DNA of 64,000 bases from assembly GCA_903632075.3 (NCBI GenBank), contig CAHIKZ030005440.1, forward strand, positions 1-64,000. The letters run 5' to 3'. How positions within the stretch are numbered: position 1 is the stretch's first letter; each line of letters opens with the position of its first letter. The notes beneath the pieces are model-generated. The model was not told the DNA's origin and did no database searches. It worked only from the letters and a program-made list of their open reading frames with translations. The translations under genes were made by a program, and so were the position numbers. This DNA comes from Acanthosepion pharaonis (lineage: Eukaryota; Mollusca; Cephalopoda; Sepiida; Sepiidae). Below are positions 1 through 12,700 of this stretch, in pieces.

Positions 1-3000
1 TTGAATGCAGTGCTTCCTACGCTGCCTCAATGAATTCTAATGAAAAATAATTTCGAACAAGTTTTAGATGAGGTTTTGCCTTTCCTAATGGCACATTAAA
101 GAAGGGAAAGGTAAATATAAAGCACCGAGAGAAGGGAAATATACAGTGATCACCCACTTTGCGTCCACCGCATTTTTATTGAAATCGCAATTCGAGTTGA
201 ATGCAGTGCTTCTACGCTGCCTAAAATGAATTCTAATGAAAAATAATTTCGAACAAGTTTTAGATGAGGGTTTTGCCTTTCCCTAATGGCACATTAAAGA
301 AGGGAAAGGTAAATATAAAGCACCGAGAGAAGGGAAATATACAGTGATCACCCACTTTGTGTCCACTGCATTTTTATTGGAAATCGCAATTCGCTGAGTT
401 GAATGCAGTGCTTCCTACGCTGCCTCAATGAATTCTAATGAAAAATAATTTCGAACAAGTTTTAGATGAGGGTTTTGCCTTTCCCTAATGGCACATTAAA
501 GAAGGGAAAGGTAAATATAAAACACTGAGAGAAGGGAAATATACAGTGATCCCCACTTTGCGTCCACCGCATTTTTTATTGAAATCGCAATTCGCTGAGT
601 TGAATGCAGTGCTTCCTACGCTGCCTCAATGAATTCTAATGAAAATAATTTCGAACAAGTTTTAGATGAGGGTTTTGCCTTTCCCTAATGGCACATTAAA
701 GAAGGAAAGGTAAATATAAAGCAAAAGAGAGAAGGGAAATATACAGTGATCACCCACTTTGCGTCCACCGCATTTTTATTGGAAATCGCAATTCGCTGAG
801 TTGAATGCAGTGCTTCCTACGCTGCCTCAATGAATTCTAATGAAAAATAATTTGAACAAGATTTAGATGAGTGTTTTGCCTTTCCCTAATGGCACATTAA
901 AGAAAGAAAGGTAAATATAAAGCACAGAGAGAAAAAAATACAGTGATCACCCACTTTGCGTCCACGCATTTTTTATTTGAAATCACAATTCCGCTGAGTT
1001 GAATGCAGTGCTTCCTACGCTGCCTCAATGAAAATGAAAATAATTTCGAACAAGTTTTAGATGAGGAAATCCTAATGGCACATTAAAGAAGGGAAAGGTA
1101 AATATAAAGCACAGAGAGAAGGAAATATACAGTGATCACCCACTTTCCGTCCACCGCATTTTATTGGAAATCGCAATTCGCTGAGTTGAATGAAGTGCTT
1201 CCTACGCTGCCTCAATGAATTCTAATGAAAAATAATTTCGAACAAGTTTTAGATGAGGTTTTGCCCTTTCCCTAATGGCACATTAAAGAAGGGAAAGGTA
1301 AATATAAAGCACTGAGAGAAGGGAAATATACAGTGATCACCCACTTTGCGGCCACCGCATTTTTAGTGGAAATCTCAATTCGCTGAGTTGAATGCAGAGC
1401 TTCATACGCTGCCTCAATGAATTCTAATGAAAAATAATTTCGAACAAGTTTTAGATGAGGGTTTTGCCTTTCCCTAATGGCACATTAAAGAAGGAAAGGT
1501 AAATATAGCACACCGAGAGAAGGGAAATATACAGTGATCACCCACTTTGCGTCCACCGAATTTTAGTTGAAATCGCAATTCGCTGAGTTGAATGCAGTGC
1601 TTCCTACGCTGCCTCAATGAATTCTAATGAAAAATAATTTCGAACAAGTTTTAGATGAGGGTTTTGCCTTTCCCTAATGCCACATTAAAGAAAGGAAAGG
1701 TAAATATAAAGCACAGGAGAAGGAAATATACAGTGATCACCCACTTTGCGTCCACCATTTTTAGTGGAAATCGCAATTCGCTCCAATTTGAATGCAATTG
1801 CTTCCTACGCTGCCTCAATGAATTCTAATGAAAAATAATTTCGAACAAGTTTTAGATGAGGTTTTTGCCTTTCCCTAATGGCACATTAAAGAAGGAAAGG
1901 TAAATATAAAACCGAGAGAAGGGAAATATTCAGTGATCACCCACTTTGCGTCCACCGCATTTTTATTGGAAATCGCAATTCGCTGAGTTGAATGCAGTGC
2001 TTTCTACGCTGCCTCAATGAATTCTAATGAAAAATAATTTCGAACAAGTTTTAGATGAGGGTTTTGCCTTTTCTTAATGGCACATTAAAGAAGGAAAGGT
2101 AAATATAAAGCACCGAGAGAAAGGGAAATATACAGTGATCACCACTTTGCGTCCACCGCATTTTTATTGGAAATCGCAATTCGCTGAGTTGAATGCAGTG
2201 CTTCCTACGCTGCCTCAATGAATTCTAATGAAAAATAATTTCGAACAAGTTTTAGATGAGGGTTTTGCCTTTCCCTAATGGCACATTAAAGAAGGAAAGG
2301 TAAATATAAAGCACCGAGAGAAGGGAAATATACAGTGATCACCCACTTTGCGTCCACCGCATTTTTATTGGAAATCGCAATTCGCTGAGTTGAATGCAGT
2401 GCTTCCTACGCTGCCTCAATGAATTCTAATGAAAAATAATTTCGAACAAGTCTTTGATGAGGGTTTTGCTTTTCCCTAATGGCACATTAAAAAGGGAAAG
2501 GTAAATATAAAGCACAGAGGGAGGGAACTATACAGTGATCACCCACTTTGCGTCCACCGCATTTTTATTGGAAATCTCAATTCGCTGAGTTGAATGCAGT
2601 GCTTCCTACGCTGCCTCAATGAATTCTAATGAAAAATAATTTCGAACAAGTTTTAGATGAGGTTTTGCCTTTCCCTAATGGCACATTAAAGAAGGGAAAG
2701 GTAAATATAAAGCAAAAAGAGAGAAGGAAATATACAGTGATCACCCACTTTGCGTCCACCGCATTTTTATTGGAAATCGCAATTCGCTGAGTTGAATGCA
2801 GTGCTTCCTACGCTGCCTCAATGAATTCTAATAAAAAAATAATTTCGAACAAGTTTTAGATGAGGTTTTGCCTTTCCTAATGGCACATTAAAGAAGGGAA
2901 AGGTAAATATAAAGCACACCGAGAAGGAAATATACAGTGATCACCCACTTTGCGTCCACCGCATTTTTATTGGAAATCGCAATTCCTGAGTTGAATGCAG

Positions 3001-6000
3001 TGCTTCCTACGCTGCCTCAATGAATTCTAATGAAAAATAATTTCGAACAAGTTTTAGATGGGGTTTTGCCTTTCCTAATGGCACATTAAAGAAGGAAAGG
3101 TAAATATAAAGCACAGAGAAGGAAATATACAGTGATCAACCACTTTTGCGTCCACCGCATTTTTAGTGGAAAATCGCAATTGCTGAGTTGAATGCAGTGC
3201 TTCCTACGCTGCCTCAATGAATTCTAATGAAAAATAATTTCGAACAAGTTTTAGATGAGGGTTTTGCCTTTCCCTAATGGCACATTAAAGAAGGGAAAGG
3301 TAAATATAAAGCACAGAGAGAAGGGAAATATACAGTGATCACCCACTTTGCGTCCACCGCATTTTTATTCGAAATCGCAATTCGCTGAGTTGAATGCAGT
3401 GCTTCCTACGCTGCCTCAATGAATTCTAATGAAAAATAATTTCGAACAAGTTTTAGATGAGGGTTTTGCCTTTCCCTAATGGCACATTAAAGAAGGGAAA
3501 GGTAAATATAAAGCACAGAGAGAAGGGAAATATACAGTGATCACCCACTTTGCGTCCACTGCATTTTTTATTGGAAATCGTAAATTCGCTGAGTTGAATG
3601 CAGTGCTTCCTACGCTGCCTCAATGAATTCTAATGAAAATAATTTCGAACAAGTTTTTAGATGAGGTTTTGCCTTTCCCTAATGGCACATTAAAGAAGGG
3701 AAAGGTAAATATAAAGCACACCGAGAGAAGGAAATATACAGTGATCACCCACTTTGCGTCCACCGCATTTTTTGGAAATCGCAATTCGCTGAGTTGAATG
3801 CAGTGCTTCCTACGCTGCCTCAATGAATTCTAATGAAAAATAATTTCGAACAAGTTTTAGATGAGGGTTTTGCCTTTCCCTAATGGCATATTAAAGAGGA
3901 AAGGTAAATATAAAACAACAGAGAGAAGGAAATATACAGTGATCACCCACTTTTGCGTCCACCGCATTTTTAGTAAATCTCAATTATCTGAGTTGAATGC
4001 AGTGCTTCCTACGCTGCCTCAATGAATTCTAATGAAAAAATAATTTCGAACAAGTTTTAGATGAGGGTTTTGCCTTTCCCTAATGGCACATTAAAGAAGG
4101 AAAGGTAAATATAAAGCACAGAGAGAAGGGAAATATACAGTGATCACCCACTTTGCGTCCACCGCATTTTATTGGAAATCGCAATTCGCTGAGTTGAATG
4201 CAGTGCTTCCTACGCTGCCTCAATGAATTCTAATGAAAAATAATTTCGAACAAGTTTTAGATGAGGTTTTGCCTTTCCTAATGGCACATTAAAGAAGGGA
4301 AAGGTAAATATAAAACACAGAGAAGGAAATATACAGTGATCACCCACTTTGCGTCCACCGCATTTTTATTGGAAATCGCAATTCGCTGAGTTGAATGCAG
4401 TGCTTCCTACGCTGCCTCAATGAATTCTAATGAAAAATAATTTCGAACAAGTTTTAGATGAGGGTTTTGCCTTTCCCTAATGGCACATTAAAGAAGGAAA
4501 GGTAAATATAAAGCACAGAGAGAAGGAAATATACAGTGATCACCCACTTTGCGTCCACCGCATTTTTATTGGAAATCGCAATTCATCTGAGTTGAATGCA
4601 GTGCTTCCTACGCTGCCTCAATGAATTCTAATGAAAAATAATTTCGAACAATTTTTAGATGAGGGTTTTTGCCTTTCCCTAATGGCACATTAAAGAAGGG
4701 AAAGGTAAATATAAAGCACCGAGAGAAGGGAAATATACAGTGATCACCCACTTTGCGTCCACCGCATTTTTATTGGAAATCGCAATTCGCTGAGTTGAAT
4801 GCAGTGCTTCCTACGCTGCCTCAATGAATTCTAATGAAAAATAATTTCGAACAAGTTTTAGATGAGGTTTTGCCTTTCCCTAATGGCACATTAAAGAAGG
4901 GAAAGGTAAATATAAAACCGAGAGAAGGGAAATATACAGTGATCACCCACTTTGCGTCCACCGCATTTTTATTGGAAATCGCAATTTCTGAGTTTGAATG
5001 CAGTGCTTCCTACGCTGCCTCAATGAATTCTAATGAAAATAATTTCGAACAAGTTTTAGATGAGTTTTTGCCTTTCCTAATGGCACATTAAAAGAGGGAA
5101 AGGTAAATATAAAGCACAGAGAGAAGGAAATATACAGTGATCACCCACTTTGCGTCCACCGCATTTTTAGTGGAAATCGCAATTCGCTGAGTTGAATGCA
5201 GTGCTTCCTACGCTGCCTCAATGAATTCTAATGAAAAATAATTTCGAACAAATTTTTAGATGAGGGTTTTGCCTTTTCTAATGGCACATTAAAGAAGGGA
5301 AAGGTAAATATAAAGCACCGAGAGAAGGAAATATACAGTGATCACCCACTTTGCGTCCACCGCATTTTTTATTGGAAATCGCAATTCGCTGAGTTGAATG
5401 CAGTGCTTCCTACGCTGCCTCAATGAATTCTAATGAAAATAATTTCGAACAAGTTTTTTAGATGAGGTTTTGCCTTTCTTCCTAATGGCACATTAAAGAA
5501 GGGAAAGGTAAATATAAAGCACCGAGAGAAGGGAAATATACAGTGATCACCCACTTTGCGTCCACCGCATTTTTATTGGAAATCGCAATTCGCTGAGTTG
5601 AATGCAGTGCTTCCTACGCTGCCTCAATGAATTCTAATGAAAAATAATTTCGAACAAGTTTTAGATGAGGGTTTTGCCTTTCCCTTATGGCACATTAAAG
5701 AAGGGAAAGGTAAATATAAAGCACAGAGAGAAAGGAAATATACAGTGATCACCCACTTTGCGTCCACCGCATTTTTGATTGGAAATCGCAATTCGCTGAG
5801 TTGAATGCAGTGCTTCCTACGCTGCCTCAATGAATTCTAATGAAAAATAATTTCGAACAAGTTTTAGATGAGGGTTTTGCCTTTCCCTAATGGCACATTA
5901 AAGAAGGGAAAGGTAAATATAAAGCACAGAGAGAATGAAATATACAGTGATCACCCACTTTGCGTCCACCGCATTTTTATTGGAAATCGCAATTCGCTGA

Positions 6001-7779
6001 GTTGAATGCAGTGCTTCCTACGCTGCCTCAATGAATTCTAATGAAAAATAATTTCGAACAAGTTTTAGATGAGGTTTTGCCTTTCCCTAATGGCACATTA
6101 AAGAAGGGAAAGGTAAATATAAAGCACCGAGAGAAGGGAAATATACAGTGATCACCCACTTTGCGTCCACCGCATTTTTATTGGAAATCGCAATTATCTG
6201 AGTTGAATGCAGTGCTTCCTACGCTGCCTCAATGAATTCTAATGAAAAATAATTTCGAACAAGTTTTAGATGAGGGGTTTTGCCTTTCCCTAATGGCACA
6301 TTAAAGAAGGAAAGGTAAATATAAAGCACAGAGAGAAGGGAAATATACAGTGATCCCACTTTGCGTCCACTTTTTTTTTATTGGAAATCGCAATTCGCTG
6401 AGTTGAATGCAGTGCTTCCTACGCTGCCTCAATGAATTCTAATGAAAATAATTTCGAACAACTTTTTAGATGAGGGTTTGCCTTTCCCTAATGGCACATT
6501 AAAGAAGGGAAAGGTAAATATAAAGCACAGAGAGAAGGGAAATGTACAGTGATCAGCACTTTGCGTCCACCGCATTTTTATTGGAAATCGCAATTCGCTG
6601 AGTTGAATGCAGTGCTTCCTACGCTGCCTCAATGAATTCTAATGAAAATAATTTCGAACAAGTTTTAGATGAGGTTTTGCCTTTCCCTAATGGCACATTA
6701 AAGAAGGGAAAGTAAATATAAAGCAAAGAGAGAAGGAAATATACAGTGATCACCCACTTTGCGTCCACCGCATTTTTTTGGAAATCGCAATTCGCTGAGT
6801 TGAATGCAGTGCTTCCTACGCTGCCTCAATGAATTCTAATGAAAAATAATTTCGAACAAGTTTTAGATGAGGGTTTTGCCTTTCCCTAATGGCACATTAA
6901 AGAAGGGAAAGGTAAATATAAAGCCGCAGTAGAAGGGAAATATACAGTGATCACCCACTTTCCGTCCACCGCATTTTTATTGGAAATCGCAATTCGCTGA
7001 GTTGAATGCAGTGCTTCCTACGCTGCCTCAATGAATTCTAATGAAAAATAATTTCGAACAAGTTTTAGATGAGGGTTTTGCCTTTCCCTAATGGCACATT
7101 AAAGAAGGGAAAGGTAAATATAAAGCACAGAGAAGGAAATATACAGTGATCACCACTTTGCGTCCACCGCATTTTTTATTGGAAATCGCAATTCGAGTTG
7201 AATGCAGTGCTTCCTACGCTGCCTCAATGAATTCTAATGAAAAATAATTTCGAACAAGTTTTAGATGAGGTTTTGCCTTTCCCTAATGGCACATTAAAGA
7301 AGGGAAAGGTAAATATAAACACCGAGAAGGGAAATATACAGTGATCACCCACTTTGCGTCCACCGCATTTTTGTTGGAAATCGCAATTCGCTGAGTTGAA
7401 TGCAGTGCTTCCTACGCTGCCTCAATGAATTCTAATGAAAAATAATTTCGAACAAGTTTTAGATGAGGGTTTTGCCTTTCCCTAATGGCACATTAAAAAG
7501 GGAAAGGTAAATATAAAGCACCGAGAGAAGGAAATATACAGTGATCACCCACTTTGCGTCCACCGCATTTTTAGTGGAAATCTCAATTCGCTGAGTTGAA
7601 TGCAGTGCTTCCTACGCTGCCTCAATGAATTCTAATGAAAAATAATTTCGAACAAGTTTTAGATGAGGGTTTTGCCTTTCCCTAATGGCACATTAAAGAA
7701 GGGAAAGGTAAATATAAAGCACAGAGAGAAGAAGGGAAATATACAGTGATCACCACTTTGCGTCCACCGCATTTTTTTG
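1..7779. repeat. Regular satellite run, about 38-39 monomers
   Basis: Starts inside a monomer, just before gaatgcagtgc. Copies average about 200 bp. C-type (caccgag) and A-type (cacagag) copies alternate irregularly with no repeating period that I can see. One copy near 1028-1076 has lost its EcoRI site and left hairpin arm. No other sequence is present. Confidence 0.95.
1028..1076. repeat. Damaged monomer: EcoRI site and left hairpin arm lost
   Basis: The usual aatgaattctaatg is shortened to aatgaaaatg, removing GAATTC. Further on, gatgaggaaatcctaatgg replaces the stretch containing CCTTTCCCT, so this copy cannot form the main hairpin although the right arm remains. Confidence 0.8.
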
Positions 7780-7985
7780 TGAAAAATTCTGAGTTGAATG
7801 CAGTGCTTCCTCGCTGCCTCAATGAATTCTAATGAAAATAATTTCGAACAAGTTTTAGATGAGGCCCTTTCCCTAATGGCCATTAAAGAAGGAATGTAAA
7901 TATAAAGCACAGAGAAAAATAAGTGATTTTGCGTCCACCGCATTTTTTATTGGAAATCGCAATTCGCTGAGTTGAGGCTTTTGCC
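7780..7985. repeat. Disrupted patch: shortened monomers
   Basis: Several small deletions in consecutive segments: the region around aatcgcaattcg is cut, the gttttgcc stretch is lost, and tacagtgatcaccc is reduced to aagtgattt. The next copy keeps only gttgaggcttttgcctcaatg in place of the usual 3' part. Everything present is satellite-derived. Confidence 0.8.
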
Positions 7986-8407
7986 TCAATGAATTCTAAT
8001 GAAAAATAATTTCGAACAAGTTTTAGAAGGTTTTGCCTTTCTCTAATGGCACATTAAAAAGGGAAAATAAATATAAAGCACAGAGAGAAGGAAATATACA
8101 GTGATCACCCACTTTGCGTCCACTGCATTTTAGTGGAAATCGCAATTCGCTGAGTTGAATGCAGTGCTTCCTACGCTGCCTCAATGAATTCTAATGAAAA
8201 ATAATTTCGAACAAGTTTTAGATGAGGGTTTTGCCTTTCCCTAATGTCACATTAAAGAAGGAAAGGTAAATATAAAGCACAGAGAGAAGGGAAATATACA
8301 GTGATCACCCACTTTGCGTCCACCGCATTTTTATTGGAAATCGCAATTCGCTGAGTTGAATGCAGTGCTTCCTACGCTGCCTCAATGAATTCTAATGAAA
8401 AATAATT

Positions 8408-8465
8408 TCTTCACAGAGAGAAGTAAATATACAGTGAACAATTTTTTTTAGATGAGGGTTTTGCC
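8408..8465. repeat. Templated insertion inside a monomer
   Basis: After aataatttc the sequence jumps to a piece from the other half of the monomer (cacagagagaag, then aaatatacagtga) and then returns to acaa plus a long T run and agatgaggg. About 30 extra bases match monomer positions near 90-116. This is the clearest single templated insertion in the window. Confidence 0.8.
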
Positions 8466-9035
8466 TTTCCTCAATAATGGCACATTAAAGAAGGAAAAGG
8501 TAAATATAAAGCACAGAGAGAAGGGAAATATACAGTGATCACCCACTTTGCGTCCACCGCATTTTTATTGGAAATCGCAATTCGCTGAGTTGAATGCAGT
8601 GCTTCCTACGCTGCCTCAATGAATTCTAATGAAAATAATTTCGAACAAGTTTTTAGATGAGGGTTTTGCCTTTCCTAATGGCACATTAAAGAAGGGAAAG
8701 GTAAAATAAAGCACAGAGAGAAGGAAATATACAGTGATCACCCACTTTGCGTCCACCGCATTTTTTAGTGGAAATCGCAATTCGCTGAGTTGAATGCAGT
8801 GCTTCCTACGCTGCCTCAATGAATTCTAATGAAAAATAATTTCGAACAAGTTTTTAGATGAGGGTTTTGCCTTTCCCTAATGGCACATTAAAGAAGGGAA
8901 AGGTAAATATAAAGCACCGAGAGAAGGGAAATATACAGTGATCACCCACTTTGCGTCCACCGCATTTTTATTGGAAATCGCAATTCCTTTGAGTTGAATG
9001 CAGTGCTTCCTACGCTGCCTCAATGAATTCTAATG

Positions 9036-9150
9036 AAAAAAAATTTCGAAATTTTAGAACAAGCCTTTTTTAGAAAGGTAAATATAAAGCACAGACCAAG
9101 GGAAATATTTGATCACCCACTTTTCCCTGGAAATGGCAACATTGAAAGTG
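9036..9150. repeat. Contracted monomer (EcoRI spacing 145 bp)
   Basis: GAATTC at 9025 and 9170 are only 145 bp apart. The copy has lost most of the hairpin region and the cgtccaccgcat stretch, with words such as attttagaac and ggaaatggcaac in non-consensus order. Confidence 0.8.
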
Positions 9151-10423
9151 CTTCCTACGCTGCCTCAATGAATTCTAATGAAAAATAATTTCGAAAAGTT
9201 TTTAGATAGGTTTTGCCTTTCCCTAATGGCACATTAAAGAAGAAGGTAAATATAAATAAGCACAGAGAGAAGGGAAATATACAGTGATCACCCACTTTGC
9301 GTCCACCGCATTTTTTATGGAAATCGCAATTCGCTGAGTTGAATGCAGTGCTTCCTACGCTGCCTCAATGAATTCTAATGAAAAATAATTTCGAACAAGT
9401 TTTAGATGAGGGTTTTGCCTTTCCTAATGGCACATTAAAGAAGGGAAAAGTAAATATAAAGCACAGAGAAGGAAATATACAGTGATCACCCACTTTGCGT
9501 CCACCGCATTTTTATTGGAAATCGCAATTCGCTGAGTTGAATGCAGTGCTTCCTACGCTGCCTCAATGAATTCTAATGAAAAATAATTTCGAACAAGTTT
9601 TAGATGAGGGTTTTGCCTTTCCCTAATGGCACATTAAAGAAGGGAAAGGTAAATATAAAGAACCGAGAGAAGGGAAATATACAGTGATCACCCACTTTGC
9701 GTCCACCGCATTTTAGTGGAAATCGCAATTCGCTGAGTTGAATGCAGTGCTTCCTACGCTGCCTCAATGAATTCTAATGAAAAATAATTTCGAACAAGTT
9801 TTAGATGAGGGTTTTGCCTTTCCCTAATGGCACATTAAAGAAGGGAAAGGTAAATATAAAGCACAGAGAGAAGGGAAATATACAGTGATCACCCACTTTG
9901 CGTCCACCGCATTTTATTGGAAATCGCAATTCGCTGAGTTGAATGCAGTGCTTCCTACGCTGCCTCAATGAATTCTAATGAAAAATAATTTCGAACAAGT
10001 TTTAGATCAGGTTTTGCCTTTCCCTAATGGCACATTAAAGAAGGAAAGGTAAATATAAAGCACAGAGAGAAGGAAATATACAGTGATCACCCACTTTTGC
10101 GTCCACCGCATTTTTTTGGAAATCTCAATTCGCTGAGTTGAATGCAGTGCTTCCTACGCTGCCTCAATGAATTCTAATGAAAAATATTTCGAACAAGTTT
10201 TAGATGAGGTTTTGCCTTTCCCTAATGGCACATTAAAGAAGGAAAGGTAAATATAAAGCACAGAGAGAAGGGGAAATATACAGTGATCACCCACTTTGCG
10301 TCCACCGCATTTTTATTGAAATCGCAATTCGCTGAGTTGAATGCAGTGCTTCCTACGCTGCCTCAATGAATTCTAATGAAAAATAATTTCGAACAAGTTT
10401 TAGATGAGGTTTTGCCTTTCCCT

Positions 10424-10795
10424 TGGCACATTAAAGAAGGGAAATTAAATATAAAGACAGAGAAGGGAAAGTGATCAAATATAAATTTTTAGTGGAAATC
10501 GCAGAGAAGTTGAATGCAGTGATTCCTACTTTGCCTCACCGCATTTTAATGAAAAATAATTTCGAACAAGTTGAATGCAGTGCTTTTACGCTGCCTCAAT
10601 GGCAATTCTAATGAAAATAATTAAAGAACAAGTTTAGAAGAGGAAATTTTGCCTTTTTTTAATGGAAATTAATTCGCTGAGTTGAAAGTGCTAAATATAA
10701 ATTCTAATGAAAATAAGGAAAATATTTAGATGATCACCTTTTTGCGTCCACCGCATTTTAAAAGCAGAGAGAAGGAAATCGCAATTATTTGAGTT
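10424..10795. repeat. Large disrupted patch (about 370 bp)
   Basis: Nearly two monomer lengths of satellite words in the wrong order, for example agtgatcaaatataaattttt, then cctcaccgcattttaatg, then aatggcaattctaatg. Pieces of 6-20 nt are recognisable and in the forward orientation. Regular periodicity resumes at gagttgaatgcagtgc near 10790. Confidence 0.8.
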
Positions 10796-12294
10796 GAATG
10801 CAGTGCTTCCTACGCTGCCTCAATGAATTCTAATGAAAAATAATTTCGAACAAGTTTTAGATGGGGTTTTGCCTTCCCTAATGGCACATTAAAGAAGGGA
10901 AAGGTAAATATAAAGCACCGAGAGAAGGAAATATACAGTGATCACCCACTTTGCGTCCACCGCATTTTTTAGTGGAAATCGCAATTCGCTGAGTTGAATG
11001 CAGTGCTTCCTACGCTGCCTCAATGAATTCTAATGAAAAATAATTTCGAACAAGTTTTAGATGAGGGTTTTGCCTTTCCTAATGGCACATTAAAGAAGGG
11101 AAAGGTAAAATATAACAGAGAGAAGGGAAATATACAGTGATCACCCACTTTGCGTCCACCGCATTTTTATTGGAAAAGTTCAGTGCTTGCTTCGCTGCCT
11201 CAATGAATTCTAATGAAAAATAATTTCGAACAAGTTTTAGATGAGGGTTTTTGCCTTTCTCTAATGGCACATTAAAGAAGGAAAGGTAAATATAAAGCAC
11301 AGAGAGTTGAATGCAGTGATCACCCACTTTGCGTCCACCGCATTTTGGAAATCGCAATTGCTGAGTTGAATGCAGTGCTTCCTACGCTGCCTCAATGAAT
11401 TCTAATGAAAAATAATTTCGAACAAGTTTTAGATGAGGGTTTTGCCTTTCCCTAATGGCACATTTAAAAGGGAAAGGTAAATATAAAGCACAGAGAGAAG
11501 GGAAATATACAGTGATCACCCACTTTGCGTCCACCGCATTTTTATTGGAAATCGCAATTCGCTGAGTTGAATGCAGTGCTTCCTACGCTGCCTCAATGAA
11601 TTCTAATGAAAAATAATTTCGAACAAGTTTTAGATGAGGGTTTTGCCTTTCCCTAATGGCACATTAAAGAAGGGAAAGTTAAATATAAAAGCATTTTTAG
11701 AGAGAAGGGAAATATACAGTGATCACCCACTTTGCGTCCACCGCATTTTTTATTGGAAATCGCAATTCGCTGAGTTGAATGCAGTGCTTCCTACGCTGCC
11801 TCAATGAATTCTAATGAAAAATAATTTCGAACAAATTTTTTAGATGAGGGTTTTGCCTTTCCTAATGGCACATTAAAGAAGGAAAGGTAAAATATAAAGC
11901 ACAGAGAGAAGGGAAATATACAGTGATCACCCACTTTGCGTCCACCGCATTTTTTATTGGAAATCGCAATTCGCTGAGTTGAATGCAGTGCTTCCTACGC
12001 TGCCTCAATGAATTCTAATGAAAAATAATTTCGAACAAGTTTTAGATGAGGGTTTTGCCTTTCCCTAATGGCACATTAAAGAAGGGAAAGGTAAATATAA
12101 AGCACAGAGAGAAGGGAAATATACAGTGATCACCCACTTTGCGTCCACCGCATTTTTATTGGAAATCGCAATTGCTGAGTTGAATGCAGTGCTTCCTACG
12201 CTGCCTCAATGAATTCTAATGAAAAATAATTTCGAACAAGTTTTAGATGAGGAGTTTTGCCTTTCCTCAATGGCACATTAAAGAAGGGAAGGTA
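10796..12294. repeat. Regular satellite run, about 7 monomers
   Basis: Mostly near-consensus. Contains the short patch 11172-11320. One copy near 11690 has the word gcatttttag inserted before agagaaggg. Confidence 0.93.
11172..11320. repeat. Disrupted patch with word swap
   Basis: Around 11175 the 3' half of a copy is cut down to ttggaaaagttcagtgcttg. At about 11306 the word gttgaatgcag replaces aagggaaatatacag before tgatcaccc, as if the copy switched between two stretches that both lead into cagtg. Confidence 0.75.
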
Positions 12295-12700
12295 AATATA
12301 AACACAGAAAAGGAAATATACAGTGATCACAAGTTTTGCGTCCAATGCATTTTTTTTGTGGAAATCGCAATTTTCTGAGTTGAATGGCACACGCTGCCTC
12401 AATGAATTCTAATGAAAAATAATTTCGAACAATTTTTAGATGAGGTTTTGCCTTTCCCTAAACATTAAAGAAGGAAAGTAAATATAAAAAGCACCGAGAG
12501 AGGGAAATATACAGTGATCACCCACTTTGCGTCCACCGCATTTTTATTGGAAATCGCAATTCGCTGAGTTGAATGCAGTGCTTCCTACGCTGCCTCAATG
12601 AATTCAAATGAAAATAATTTCGAACAAAGTTTTAGATGAGGTTTTTTTCCAAATGGCAAGTTAATGGCACATTAAAGGAGGTTAAAGCACAGAGAAAGGA
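12295..12700. repeat. Two neighbouring disrupted monomers
   Basis: At 12295-12400 one copy has aagttttgcgtccaatgc in place of cactttgcgtccaccgc and lacks the gcagtgcttcct word (tgaatggcacacgctgcc). A fairly normal copy follows. At 12606-12700 the next copy has aattcaaatg and a scrambled hairpin region in which aatggca appears twice. Confidence 0.78.

Larger units (their letters stand above)
7986..10423. repeat. Regular satellite run, about 12 monomers
   Basis: Near-consensus copies interrupted by the patches at 8408-8465 and 9036-9150. Nothing else is present. Confidence 0.93.

Noticed and set aside
4834..5091. Plus-strand reading frame of 85 codons
   Set aside because: It covers one and a quarter ordinary monomers that happen to stay in frame; the same sequence is closed in neighbouring copies.
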